NCBI GenBank assembly: GCA_016218415.1 | Contig: JACRED010000001.1 | Location: forward strand, 1-64,000 | Direction: 5' to 3' | Origin: Nitrosomonadales bacterium | GTDB taxonomy: Bacteria; Pseudomonadota; Gammaproteobacteria; Burkholderiales; Gallionellaceae | Length of the DNA stretch: 64,000 nucleotides | Part shown: positions 1 to 7,837 of the stretch, in pieces | Position numbering within the stretch: the first letter of the stretch is position 1 | How the letters are laid out: each line of letters opens with the position of its first letter | Made by a program: the position numbers and the translations under genes | The notes under the pieces: model-generated | Told to the model about the DNA's origin: nothing | Database searches by the model: none | Seen by the model: the letters and a program-made list of their open reading frames with translations, nothing else

Positions 1-1
1 C

Positions 2-445
2 GCCCTGCTGGGAATCCTGTGCCTGGCGCTGGTGCCGCTGACCCTGAACCGTCTGCACACCTTCTCCAGCCCCCTGCTGCTGTGGGACGATGCCGAAAAG
101 CTGGTGCGCGGCAAGCCGGATGCGATCGGGGTGGAGCGGATATATTACAACCGCGGTACCGAACTGGGAAAACTCCAGCGTTACGAAGCGGCCCTTGCCG
201 ATTTTAACAAGGCCATCGCCATACACCCTTTTGATGACTTATATGGCAACCGTGCTACTGCGTACTATTTTTTGGGGAGGTATCGGGAAGCGCTAGGAGA
301 TTACGATCTCGCCATTGAGCTCAATCAGACAAATCCCAACGCTTACCAAGGACGCGCCTTGGCATACCGCGCGCTTGGCGATTTTTCTGCGGCGGAGAAA
401 GATTTTCAGAGGAGTTGTGCGCTCGGACTATGCCAACAGGAATAA
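2..445 (+). CDS. TPR-repeat membrane protein, 3' end only
   Basis: The reading frame is open from the window edge, so this is the C-terminal 147 residues of a longer protein. The first visible residues are hydrophobic and look like the end of a last membrane helix. A stretch LLLWDDAEKL follows, then about three tetratricopeptide repeats (YYNRGTELGKLQRYEAALADF, then similar units). This matches the C-terminal layout of large bacterial membrane proteins that carry TPRs after a multi-span domain, which often act in glycan or protein-complex assembly. The specific role cannot be read from this fragment. The last codons lie inside the first copy of a 38-bp direct repeat, so the 3' end may have been remodelled. 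The gene has no evident link to the cytochrome genes downstream. Confidence 0.7.
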   Translation, partial: ALLGILCLALVPLTLNRLHTFSSPLLLWDDAEKLVRGKPDAIGVERIYYNRGTELGKLQRYEAALADFNKAIAIHPFDDLYGNRATAYYFLGRYREALGDYDLAIELNQTNPNAYQGRALAYRALGDFSAAEKDFQRSCALGLCQQE

Positions 446-467
446 AGTACAGCATCATAATTCACAG
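430..467 (+). repeat. 38-bp direct repeat, copy 1
   Basis: A perfect 38-bp direct repeat with the copy at 501-538; period 71 bp. This copy covers the last codons and the stop of the TPR gene. The sequences either side of the two copies differ, so it is a partial duplication and not a longer tandem array. Confidence 0.85.
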
Positions 468-500
468 ATGGCTGAGTTGGAGCTGCGTCGCCGCCGCAAG

Positions 501-538
501 ATGCCAACAGGAATAAAGTACAGCATCATAATTCACAG
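501..538 (+). repeat. 38-bp direct repeat, copy 2
   Basis: Second perfect copy of the repeat at 430-467. It lies in non-coding sequence just after the TPR gene. The 71-bp offset is not a multiple of three, so the copy does not extend the TPR reading frame. Confidence 0.85.
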
Positions 539-628
539 GCACTCTTGAAATTGGGAAAAGATGGCCGTGACTTTCTCAATTGCAAGAGGTTACGCAGGCT
601 TTTTAACGTATAAACAATATGTTACCTG

Positions 629-644
629 TTGGCACGTTATATGC
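629..644 (+). promoter_or_regulatory. sigma-54 (-24/-12) promoter of the FecR-cytochrome gene
   Basis: The sequence reads TTGGCACG, four bases, then ATGC. The invariant GG (631-632) and GC (643-644) have exactly the spacing of the RpoN consensus TGGCACG-N4-TTGC. The transcription start would be near 656. The first downstream gene begins around 1081, which leaves a leader of about 425 nt. A near-identical element lies at 3168-3183 before the second cytochrome gene, which strengthens the call. Transcription would need an enhancer-binding activator; none is encoded in this window. Confidence 0.78.
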
Positions 645-655
645 CAATGTTCAGT

Positions 656-1080
656 GTGGTTAAGTCCGCTGTCAAAAAGCGAGCAAGAGATTACTGGGCC
701 CGGGAATTATTGGTAAAATTTGCGACGCGTGAGTTTTGTGTCGGTTGGACAATTCGTTGTTCACGCCTGTTCCTGCCGTGAGTTTCTAATGCGATAAAAA
801 ATCAGACAGTTTCGCTGTGTTTGGCGCGAGCTTGGGCGCAGCATGTTTTTGGAAATCGTGTAGAGCAGCGCAAGTGAACTTCGTTTGCACTTACATATCG
901 AACGCAGCCTTGGGCCGGTATGCAGGCACTGCCTGCAGGCTTGTCTATGTGGATTATTTGTTCGGGAGGGGCAGATTGGTTTTTGCTGCCCGGAATAATT
1001 AAGGGATCATTTGTTGTCTGTGTGGCGGAAAAGTACCGCTGCACACAGACAGTAAGCTTGTAATTTTATTGAAAGATGTC
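656..1080 (+). promoter_or_regulatory. Long structured 5' leader (gap 446-1080)
   Basis: No convincing gene is present in this 600-bp gap; short frames lack ribosome sites and family features. If transcription starts at the sigma-54 element, the mRNA has a leader of about 425 nt. It contains at least three hairpins: 921-937 (7-bp stem, 3-nt loop), 969-991 (6-bp stem GGGCAG/CTGCCC) and 1015-1051 (a 10-bp stem TGTCTGTGTG/CACACAGACA, a 2-nt bulge and 4 more pairs). The last ends about 30 nt before the start codon and is followed by a T-rich but interrupted stretch. The layout suggests post-transcriptional control, but no known riboswitch family was recognised. Confidence 0.45.
1015..1051 (+). 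promoter_or_regulatory. Strong hairpin just upstream of the FecR-cytochrome start
   Basis: The arms 1015-1028 and 1036-1051 pair over 14 bp with one 2-nt bulge around a 7-nt loop. It is too far from the start codon to cover the ribosome site directly. It could be an attenuator or an mRNA stabiliser. There is no continuous T-run, so it is not called a terminator. Confidence 0.5.
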
Positions 1081-2916
1081 ATGTTTTTGATGCGCGGGAC
1101 AATAAGAACGGCAATAGTTCTCGCTTGGATGATTCCTGTCTCTGTGTGGGCAGCGGGTGGCTACGTGTACGAAACCAAGGGTGATGTGTCAATTGCCACG
1201 GGGAAAGAGGCATCGCATCCCGCTGTAAAAAACAGCAAGGTCATGACCAACACGGTTGTCAGCACTGGTGAGCAGAGTCATGCCATTCTGAAGTTTGAAG
1301 ATGGGCAGATTGTGGCTATGCAGGCCAACACCGCTTTTAGTGTTCGCGAATATCGGTTTGAGCCAAAAAAAATCGAGAACAGTAATGTTGTTTTCTCCAC
1401 GCTCAAAGGCGGGCTGCTTTTTATTACCGGGCTTATCGGTCAGCGCAGCAAGAAATCATTTCGACTCACCACCCCGAACGCAACTATTGGCGTCCGTGGA
1501 ACGGAATTCATGGTTGTGATGATCGATGGCGCCCTCTATGGGAAAGTAATTTCGGGAAGCGTCAGTATGAATAATAAAGCCGGTGCGGCTATATTCAAGG
1601 CTGGCCAGTTCATTCTCGCCTCCTCGCCGGGCACCAAGCCTGTGGCCATCCCTGCGGAAGCCTTGCCGTCGGGAGTGTTCGGTCAGCTTGAGGCGATTCA
1701 ACTCCCTCCAGCCGACCCCGCGCCGTTGCCAGTATCGACAGCCGATGAAGCGATTTCTATCCCGTTGGTCGATACGGCATCTATCGTCACGGGCAGTGCC
1801 TTGCTGAGCATGGCTGCTGCATTCGCAGGGGGTGCTTCTGTCGTGGCCATGCCTCCCGGAGTATCCGCAGCGGGTCTGCTTGCTGTCGCTGCAAGTGGCG
1901 ATGTGCTCCCTTCTCCGGTATCGGCCGGCATCGTTACTGCGCAGTCCGAAGCAATCGCGCAAACCGGTGCGGTCGCAGCAGCCGGTAGTCCGGCAGCCAA
2001 TCCCGCCCTTGTCGTCGCCAAAGCCCCAGAAGCATGGTATGACGATATCGTGGCGCCATCCAGAAATACACCCGCCGCCGCTAGCACTCCAGCGCAGGCT
2101 GGTGTTGCAGCCGGCGACGCACGCCTTTTCGGCAAGCATAATTTCACCCCGGGCAGGGTGGGAACCGGCGAAATCTGCGTGTTTTGCCATGCACCGCAGG
2201 GATCAGAGACTAATGTTGCCGTTCCATTATGGAATCGTTCCATTTCCCCGCTGAGTGAATACAAGGCATATTCAAGCGTTGGGAGCGCCACCGCTGCCGC
2301 AACAGGCTCCATATCCATGGCTTGTCTTTCCTGTCATGATGGCACGCAGGCTCCCAATGTCGTCATAAACTCGCCGGCCAGTTATGCAGACCCAGGCATC
2401 TACCCCAAAGGCTACGAACCGACCCAAGTCAGCAGCAGCAACTATTTGAAGGATCACCATCCGGTCAGCATGTTGTACGGCGGCGGTGGGCAGAGTGATA
2501 AGCAGCCGGATGCTCCGGTGGATGCACTGGCCACGTTCAACAGCGCAAGCTATGACGTTCTTGCAGTCAGAAAACTCACTGCTCCCTCCGATGCCACTGC
2601 CAGAAGCGTTCCATTTCAGGATTCTGTATACAAAGAGGGTGAGGCAGGGCAGTTTACCAAACAGGACTTCAATCTGACTGAACACAGCGGCAGCGGCAGC
2701 GGAACGGTTTGGTGGCTGGAAAGCAAGGGCACGGGCAAGGGGCGCCAGAAATCCGACTTTTACCTGTACACGCGAACCGACACGGTCGATGGACTTACCC
2801 TGAATCGCCCCTATGTGGAATGTTCGAGCTGTCACGATCCGCACAGTTCAAATCCGACTTTTTTGCGCATCAACTCCAGTCGCAGTGCGGTGTGCCTGAC
2901 CTGCCACGCAAAGTAA
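1081..2916 (+). CDS. FecR-domain / tetraheme doubled-CXXCH cytochrome c fusion
   Basis: Exported 611-residue protein. Residues 1-24 form a signal peptide (hydrophobic core, ending VSVWA). Residues about 28-145 are a FecR domain (TKGDVSIATG, a FEDGQIV turn, and TTPNATIGVRGTEF at the end). An Ala/Pro-rich linker follows, with a strikingly hydrophobic stretch near residues 215-280 that might touch a membrane. The C-terminal 260 residues are a doubled-CXXCH cytochrome domain (Paired_CXXCH type) with KHNF, CVFCH, CLSCH, CSSCH and CLTCH: four haems c. That part is clearly homologous to the next gene and to the start of the 927-residue cytochrome. FecR domains act in periplasmic signalling or surface attachment; fusion to haem c suggests a redox-responsive or anchored electron carrier (inference). 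Start: ATG 1081 follows GAAAG; TTG 1069 and ATG 1090 are alternatives. Confidence 0.85.
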   Translation: MFLMRGTIRTAIVLAWMIPVSVWAAGGYVYETKGDVSIATGKEASHPAVKNSKVMTNTVVSTGEQSHAILKFEDGQIVAMQANTAFSVREYRFEPKKIENSNVVFSTLKGGLLFITGLIGQRSKKSFRLTTPNATIGVRGTEFMVVMIDGALYGKVISGSVSMNNKAGAAIFKAGQFILASSPGTKPVAIPAEALPSGVFGQLEAIQLPPADPAPLPVSTADEAISIPLVDTASIVTGSALLSMAAAFAGGASVVAMPPGVSAAGLLAVAASGDVLPSPVSAGIVTAQSEAIAQTGAVAAAGSPAANPALVVAKAPEAWYDDIVAPSRNTPAAASTPAQAGVAAGDARLFGKHNFTPGRVGTGEICVFCHAPQGSETNVAVPLWNRSISPLSEYKAYSSVGSATAAATGSISMACLSCHDGTQAPNVVINSPASYADPGIYPKGYEPTQVSSSNYLKDHHPVSMLYGGGGQSDKQPDAPVDALATFNSASYDVLAVRKLTAPSDATARSVPFQDSVYKEGEAGQFTKQDFNLTEHSGSGSGTVWWLESKGTGKGRQKSDFYLYTRTDTVDGLTLNRPYVECSSCHDPHSSNPTFLRINSSRSAVCLTCHAK

Positions 2917-2962
2917 CGCTTGCTTCATTCATCCCTGCATGATTCCGCTTGCTTGGACGATA

Positions 2963-2979
2963 TGCAGCTCTGAGCTGCA
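2963..2979 (+). promoter_or_regulatory. Small hairpin after the FecR-cytochrome gene
   Basis: A perfect 7-bp inverted repeat (TGCAGCT / AGCTGCA) with a 3-nt loop lies 47 nt after the stop codon. There is no T-run, so it is at most a weak or Rho-dependent 3' end. The rest of the 2917-3265 gap is AT-rich sequence leading into the second sigma-54 promoter; no gene is seen in it. Confidence 0.35.
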
Positions 2980-3167
2980 AGTTACCCCGCCCTTTCTGGA
3001 TGTATGGCCCAGCAAATATTCTCTCCGTTCAGAACGACTGGTCACTTCAGCCTTCCGGCAGCCAGTCAAAATCCCTAAAGTGGGAATTTTGCGTCAATAT
3101 TTCTCTTGATTTTGAGATGCTCCACCCCGGAGAAAATATTTATGCATTTAAAACAGCAATTTAAATA

Positions 3168-3183
3168 TTGGCACGCTATGTGC
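3168..3183 (+). promoter_or_regulatory. sigma-54 (-24/-12) promoter of the tetraheme cytochrome gene
   Basis: The sequence is TTGGCACG, four bases, then GTGC and T. GG (3170-3171) and GC (3182-3183) are in exact RpoN register. The predicted start of transcription is near 3195, giving a leader of about 70 nt before ATG 3266. The flanking DNA is AT-rich, which would suit bending by IHF, though no site is called. It matches the element at 629-644 in all eight bases of the -24 box, so both cytochrome genes probably answer to the same activator. Confidence 0.8.
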
Positions 3184-3265
3184 TTTTATTCATGCACCGG
3201 CAATCGATGTGCTGGTATCAACAAAGAAGCACTGCTTTTTTAACCTTAACAAGAGGACTTCATTA

Positions 3266-4078
3266 ATGAAAACTTCAATGACTAAAGTATCAGCTGCTCT
3301 GGCGCTCATGGCGTTCAGCAGTGTTGCAATGGCGAGCATCTCCACCACACGTCACAACCTGGGCGCTGGCGGCACAGCCGGTAACCACGTTGTCGCGGGC
3401 GGTGGTGCGACAACTGAAATCTGCGTATTCTGCCATACACCTCACGGTGGCGATACAAACGTGATCGTTCCTTTGTGGAACCGTGTAACGACTACAGCTT
3501 CTTTCCAGACCTACGCCACTTTGGGCACCGGCACACTGGACGCTACTGAAGCTGCAATCGGTTCCATCTCTATTGCTTGCTTGTCCTGCCACGACGGTAC
3601 ACAAGCGATGGACGTGGTACTGAATGCTCCTGGCTTCGGCGGCGCAACTACCAACCTCACTATCACTGGTACTAGCACATGGGTTGACGCAACTCAAATG
3701 AGCTTGGCTCCATTGAACGGCGAGTTCGTTTACATCAGCACCGATCTGCGTAACGACCATCCGATCAGCATCCAGTACGGTGGCGGTAACTTGACCACCA
3801 ATGCTCCAACTGGCGTGACCAAAGATCCAGACTTCAATGCGCCGGCAACCGGCACATGGAACAGCAAGACTGTTTGGTGGCTCGACACTGGCGTTACTGG
3901 TATCGGCACAAAGCAGAAGTCTGACCTGCCACTGTATACACGTCTCATGGGCGGTGCTGACCAGCCGTTCGTTGAGTGCGGTAGCTGCCATGACCCACAT
4001 AGCAACAACACAACTTTCTTGCGCCCAGCAGTTGGCAATGCAAACAGCACCGTTTGCTTGACCTGCCACAACAAGTAA
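3266..4078 (+). CDS. Tetraheme doubled-CXXCH cytochrome c
   Basis: A 270-residue exported cytochrome. The signal peptide ends at AMA (about residue 23). The mature protein begins with the RHNL motif seen at the start of doubled-CXXCH domains. Haem sites are CVFCH (53-57), CLSCH (105-109), CGSCH (238-242) and CLTCH (264-268). Pattern and intervening blocks (PLWNR, CLSCHDGTQA, NDHPISIQYGGG, ECGSCHDPHS) match the C-terminal half of the preceding FecR fusion, so the two genes are paralogues. ATG 3266 is preceded by AAGAGG. The gene is monocistronic: its own sigma-54 promoter lies upstream and a strong intrinsic terminator lies 24 nt after the stop. Codon choice leans to CGT, GGT, GCT and AAC more than in its neighbours, as in strongly expressed genes. 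Likely an abundant periplasmic or surface electron carrier. Confidence 0.9.
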   Translation: MKTSMTKVSAALALMAFSSVAMASISTTRHNLGAGGTAGNHVVAGGGATTEICVFCHTPHGGDTNVIVPLWNRVTTTASFQTYATLGTGTLDATEAAIGSISIACLSCHDGTQAMDVVLNAPGFGGATTNLTITGTSTWVDATQMSLAPLNGEFVYISTDLRNDHPISIQYGGGNLTTNAPTGVTKDPDFNAPATGTWNSKTVWWLDTGVTGIGTKQKSDLPLYTRLMGGADQPFVECGSCHDPHSNNTTFLRPAVGNANSTVCLTCHNK

Positions 4079-4102
4079 GTTGCAGTAAAGCGCCGCAAGG
4101 CG

Positions 4103-4132
4103 AGCCAGGCGGAAACGCCTGGCTTTTTTTTT
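4103..4132 (+). terminator. Strong Rho-independent terminator
   Basis: A perfect 9-bp stem (AGCCAGGCG / CGCCTGGCT) with a GAAA tetraloop runs directly into a stretch of nine T. It lies 24 nt after the stop codon of the tetraheme cytochrome and separates that gene from the PPIase and porin genes downstream. Confidence 0.95.
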
Positions 4133-4401
4133 GCTGGATTTCCGGAATTCGCGTTTCTGTCTGGATTTTCCGGCGCAGACACGTGATAATACGAAAATGG
4201 TTATGTCTTCGTTCGCCTTGGCTGCGGCTGACGGCGGAGTTTCTGCTTGTCCTGTACTGCGCAAGCCGTGTGGAGTCGTGATGTCCCGGAACAAGTGGGG
4301 CGGCCACTCCTTGGCTGTACGGGATCGGGATGACTACCTGGTGGGGCAACTATTCTCAAAACCCTGTTCCAAATATAGATCAACATGAAAGGCACACAAC
4401 A

Positions 4402-5466
4402 GTGAAATCCAAACAAACTCGAAGCTACATCAGCCTGGCAATGCTCGCCGTTGGTATGCTGCTGGGGGCTGATGCGCTGGCCGCCGATGCCGCACCGAAT
4501 GTATCCAGCCCGGTTGCCGCGAACCAGCCGCCCGTTTTCGCTACCGTGGGGAAAATCACCATCACCCAGCGTGACTACGATGCCGCGTATGCATCGGCAG
4601 CGCGCAACAAGTTTTATCATGGCAAGCCCAACGATCAAGAATTGGCAGTATTCCAGCGCGAGATCGGCGATAAGCTCATCACCGAGGCGTTGCTGGTGAA
4701 CGAAGCCAAGAGCCGCAAACTGAAACCGGATGCCGAGTTCGTCAAACAAAAGCTACAGGTGCAGGATGAACGAAACGCAGGCAACCCGCGTTGGCAGCAG
4801 ATTCGTGCGCAAGTGTTGCCCAAAATGACCCAGCAATTGGAAGAAACCAGTCTGCGCAGCAAGCTGGAAGAGATTGTGCGCAAGGTGCCCGCGCCGAACC
4901 AGAAGCAGCTCCGCAAGTTTTATGATGAGAATCCGAAATTGTTCACCGAGCCGGGGCAAATGCGAGTCTCCGTCATTCTGCTCAGTGTAGACCCCTCGTC
5001 GCCTCCGGAAACCTGGACTAGGGCGCGCGATTTTGGCAAGGATCTCATCAAGCAAATACGCGAGGGGGCGAGCTTTGCCGAATTGGCGGCAAAATATTCC
5101 GGCGATGCCTCGTCTGCGCAACAAGGGGGGGACATGGGATATTTACATGCGGGCATGTTGAATGGCGTGCCAGAGGAGGCGGTGAAAAAGCTAAAGCCGG
5201 GCGAAATCTCCGATGTCGTGAACTTAATGGAAGGGGTGGCAATATTCCAGTTGACCGAGCTTAAAGAGCCGGTCCTGAGCAACTTTGACAGGGTCAAGGA
5301 GCGCGCTGGCGCGCTGTGGGCAGAAGCGGAAAGCAACCGTATCTGGGAGTCATTCAAAGAGCAGTTGAGGAAAAAGACGCCGGTCAAGGTGGATGAATCT
5401 CGTTATGTTCCGCTCGCCGTTCCGGCTGTAAACAATAATGGCGCTCCACCAGGGGCAGCCAAGTAA
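4402..5466 (+). CDS. Parvulin-type peptidyl-prolyl cis-trans isomerase (PpiC/SurA-like)
   Basis: A 354-residue exported folding factor. The GTG start at 4402 follows a GAAAGG ribosome site. The signal peptide (ISLAMLAVGMLLGADALA) is followed by a low-complexity stretch, an N-terminal helical chaperone-like region (about residues 40-165) and a parvulin domain (about 175-285) with the typical motifs GASFAELAAKYSGDASSAQQGGDMGYLHAGML and LKPGEISDVV. The C-terminus is a Pro/Ala-rich tail. It is close to the EpsD/PpiC group of secreted PPIases. It lies between the tetraheme cytochrome gene and the outer-membrane barrel gene on the same strand, so its clients are probably the exported cytochromes or the barrel (inference). 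PpiC genes are commonly seen beside multihaem cytochrome clusters in iron-cycling bacteria. Confidence 0.88.
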   Translation: MKSKQTRSYISLAMLAVGMLLGADALAADAAPNVSSPVAANQPPVFATVGKITITQRDYDAAYASAARNKFYHGKPNDQELAVFQREIGDKLITEALLVNEAKSRKLKPDAEFVKQKLQVQDERNAGNPRWQQIRAQVLPKMTQQLEETSLRSKLEEIVRKVPAPNQKQLRKFYDENPKLFTEPGQMRVSVILLSVDPSSPPETWTRARDFGKDLIKQIREGASFAELAAKYSGDASSAQQGGDMGYLHAGMLNGVPEEAVKKLKPGEISDVVNLMEGVAIFQLTELKEPVLSNFDRVKERAGALWAEAESNRIWESFKEQLRKKTPVKVDESRYVPLAVPAVNNNGAPPGAAK

Positions 5467-5833
5467 TCTCGTTCCGGATAACCGGGCACAATTGTTGCTG
5501 CTTAAGCCATTATGTTGGTATCCAAAGGCGGCAGCACCGAGGTTGTCCGGGCGTGAATGCAAATAAATCGCGTGCTTGGGAACTAAAAGAGCGGTGCGTG
5601 AACCAATTCTGCTCATATGCTGCTGCTCGTGTGTTTTAAAATTGCGCCGGATGTCGTTGGAATGGGTGCGATAAATGGGGCTGAGGAAGCTCACGTGGGA
5701 TGCCAGCTGTATAGCAGATTAATCAGGCAAGAAAGAAAGTATGGCCGGTATTTGCCTGCCTGTGCGGCTCTAGCATTCGCGGATGAAATTGCTTTTGGAT
5801 TAAAAGCGCCCATACCCTAAACACGATAACGAA
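5467..5833 (+). other. Intergenic region before the barrel gene
   Basis: A 367-bp gap. A 67-codon frame (5617-5820) exists but has no ribosome site or recognisable features and is not called. I found no -24/-12 element here. This gap probably holds the promoter for the operon that begins with the barrel gene. Confidence 0.4.
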
Positions 5834-7750
5834 ATGCCAAGAGCAAAACAGGTCAAAAGCAAAGTGATCGGTATCAGCCGGACATCCGGTATTCTGGTGC
5901 TGGCATGGCTGCTTTTAGGCTGGTCCCGGCAAGTTTTATCTGCCGAAGAGTCGGCAGTGCCGGAGCCGACTCTGCAACTCGCCCCGATTCAAATTGGTTT
6001 TAGTAAAGGTGGAAACATCGGTTATTTGCAGCGATACGATGATATGGGCAGCACCAAATCACTGCAACGTATTTACGGATTGACGGTGGGTGTAGGCGTT
6101 ACCGCCGAGTCTTTCATCTGGCAGCCTTGGCTGGTCAAGGTGGGGACGCATTTAAATGCCTCTGTCAATTCCGATATAAGCGACTCGGCGAGCAACAGCT
6201 GGAGCATGTCCAAGTTGGCCCGCAGCGGCGAGTCTGTCAACCGCACTATTACCGGCGGTGCTGACATGAGAGTCCTGCCACTCAGCCGCTTTCCTTTCGA
6301 GGCGAGTTTCACAAGGAACGATAATCGTCGCGAAATCGGGCTGGTCAAATCCCGGTATGCCACGCTGACGGACACCCTCAGATTATCTCAATCCTACCGG
6401 AATCCCAGCGGGAGATCGCGTTATCTGGTGACGTACAATCTTGGCCGTGCAGAAGATATCGATTCAAATGTGGAAAAAAATAGCCTCGTGAATCTCGATA
6501 TTTCGTTGCAGCCTTTTACCCGGCAGACACTGCAAATTGATGGAGTCAAGGAGCGCCGTACCAGTACGCTGACAGACAGCACCTACTTGAACAACAGTTT
6601 CATATCCCGCCATACCTACCGGCCGGATGCGGCATTGTCCGTGGCAACCATGGCCAGCTACTCGGATACGGGTTACCGATTCTCGCAAGGACAGGGGGAA
6701 ACGGGACTGGAAACACTGCAATTCAGCAGTGCAGGAACCTGGCGGCCCCCCGATAGCCGCCTGACCATGACCGGCGGTCTGCGATTGTTTGATGCGAGCA
6801 GCCGTTACAACGGAACCTCTACCTCGCAAGACAGTTACACGGGAGCAAATCTCGGTGCAAACTATGCGTTGAATAACTGGCTGCGTTTGTACGGTAGCGC
6901 CGATGTTTCCGATAGCCAGGGCAAGCAGACCGTATCCTCGCTCGCTATCAGCAACCTGAACCTGTCCATTGCCGCCCAACACAGGCCGAAGGCGATCAAG
7001 GTTGGTAGCTTTAACTACAACAGATATATAGCCGCGAATTTATCCAATAGCACCACTGCCAGTTCAGCTAAAAATTCAGCCGGCACCACCAGCGCTGCGG
7101 GCTCTACTCTGGCATTTTCGTTGCGACTGCAGCATGGGTTGGATAGCAATGCCGAACTCGGTACCGGTCGTCTGACCTCGGCCGTCAGCCAAGCCCTGAC
7201 AACCAGCACTTCGCGCAGTTCGACCGCTTCCCGTGGTACTTCGCCGATTGTCAATTTGATCCACAACGGCTCATTGTCTTGGCTAAAAGGCAGAACCGGC
7301 CTTCGTCTGAGCGGCAGCGATACCCGTGAAATGACGCAATCCAAAGGATATTTTCAGAGCATAAACCTGCAGGGTAGTCAAAGTGAGAGTTTCCGCGGTA
7401 ATGGAATTTTAAACGGAGATTTGACCATTAATATGTCGCGTCAGGGATACGATGCCGCACCGATACCCGCGACCGAGTCCTTGACTTCCACCGCCACCCT
7501 GAATTACATCAACCCGCGCGTATTTAAAGTTCGCAACCTGGCTTTCAGGTCTTCGCTGCGGGTTATCAGTGCAGACCTGCTGCAATCAAACAGCATGAAT
7601 CAAAATACACAGAACCAAGGGCAGTACTCCTGGGACAATACGCTGACTTATACGATTGGAAAGCTGCGCACAGAAGTCAGGGGGGTTATTGAGGAGGTGC
7701 ACTCGTCTAAACAGGCCTCGCTGATATTTTTCGTAAGCAGGTGGTTCTAA
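5834..7750 (+). CDS. Outer-membrane beta-barrel, putative cytochrome-conduit porin
   Basis: A 638-residue protein with a long signal peptide (n-region to about 18, hydrophobic LVLAWLLLGW, cleavage near LSA at about 36). The rest shows alternating polar/hydrophobic strands broken by Ser/Thr/Asn/Gly-rich turns, and it ends in ...FFVSRWF, with the C-terminal aromatic residue expected of barrels handled by the BAM complex. There is no cysteine anywhere, unlike MtrB-type barrels, which carry an N-terminal CXXC. Size and context (cytochrome genes before and after) fit a sheath barrel of a porin-cytochrome complex that carries electrons across the outer membrane. That function is inferred; sequence alone shows only the barrel. 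It is probably the first gene of a unit running to 15856. The ribosome site is weak. Confidence 0.8.
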   Translation: MPRAKQVKSKVIGISRTSGILVLAWLLLGWSRQVLSAEESAVPEPTLQLAPIQIGFSKGGNIGYLQRYDDMGSTKSLQRIYGLTVGVGVTAESFIWQPWLVKVGTHLNASVNSDISDSASNSWSMSKLARSGESVNRTITGGADMRVLPLSRFPFEASFTRNDNRREIGLVKSRYATLTDTLRLSQSYRNPSGRSRYLVTYNLGRAEDIDSNVEKNSLVNLDISLQPFTRQTLQIDGVKERRTSTLTDSTYLNNSFISRHTYRPDAALSVATMASYSDTGYRFSQGQGETGLETLQFSSAGTWRPPDSRLTMTGGLRLFDASSRYNGTSTSQDSYTGANLGANYALNNWLRLYGSADVSDSQGKQTVSSLAISNLNLSIAAQHRPKAIKVGSFNYNRYIAANLSNSTTASSAKNSAGTTSAAGSTLAFSLRLQHGLDSNAELGTGRLTSAVSQALTTSTSRSSTASRGTSPIVNLIHNGSLSWLKGRTGLRLSGSDTREMTQSKGYFQSINLQGSQSESFRGNGILNGDLTINMSRQGYDAAPIPATESLTSTATLNYINPRVFKVRNLAFRSSLRVISADLLQSNSMNQNTQNQGQYSWDNTLTYTIGKLRTEVRGVIEEVHSSKQASLIFFVSRWF

Positions 7751-7837
7751 ACAGGGCCGATCCACCAGCTAAACTTTGGCAATGATTACAGGCTTCGATT
7801 AAAAGGCTCACATGCGCAAACAGGAGCCAGACTGGGA

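Noticed and set aside
780-1060. Possible c-di-GMP (GEMM) or other known riboswitch in the leader of the FecR-cytochrome gene.
   Set aside because: Such switches are known before cytochrome genes in Geobacter, so it was looked for, but the conserved core bases are not present.
5617-5820. A 67-codon frame in the gap before the barrel gene.
   Set aside because: No ribosome site, no signal or domain features, and atypical codon use; probably chance.
7766-7783. A TGGCAA-type sequence before the first triheme gene as a third sigma-54 promoter.
   Set aside because: The -12 GC is missing at the required spacing.
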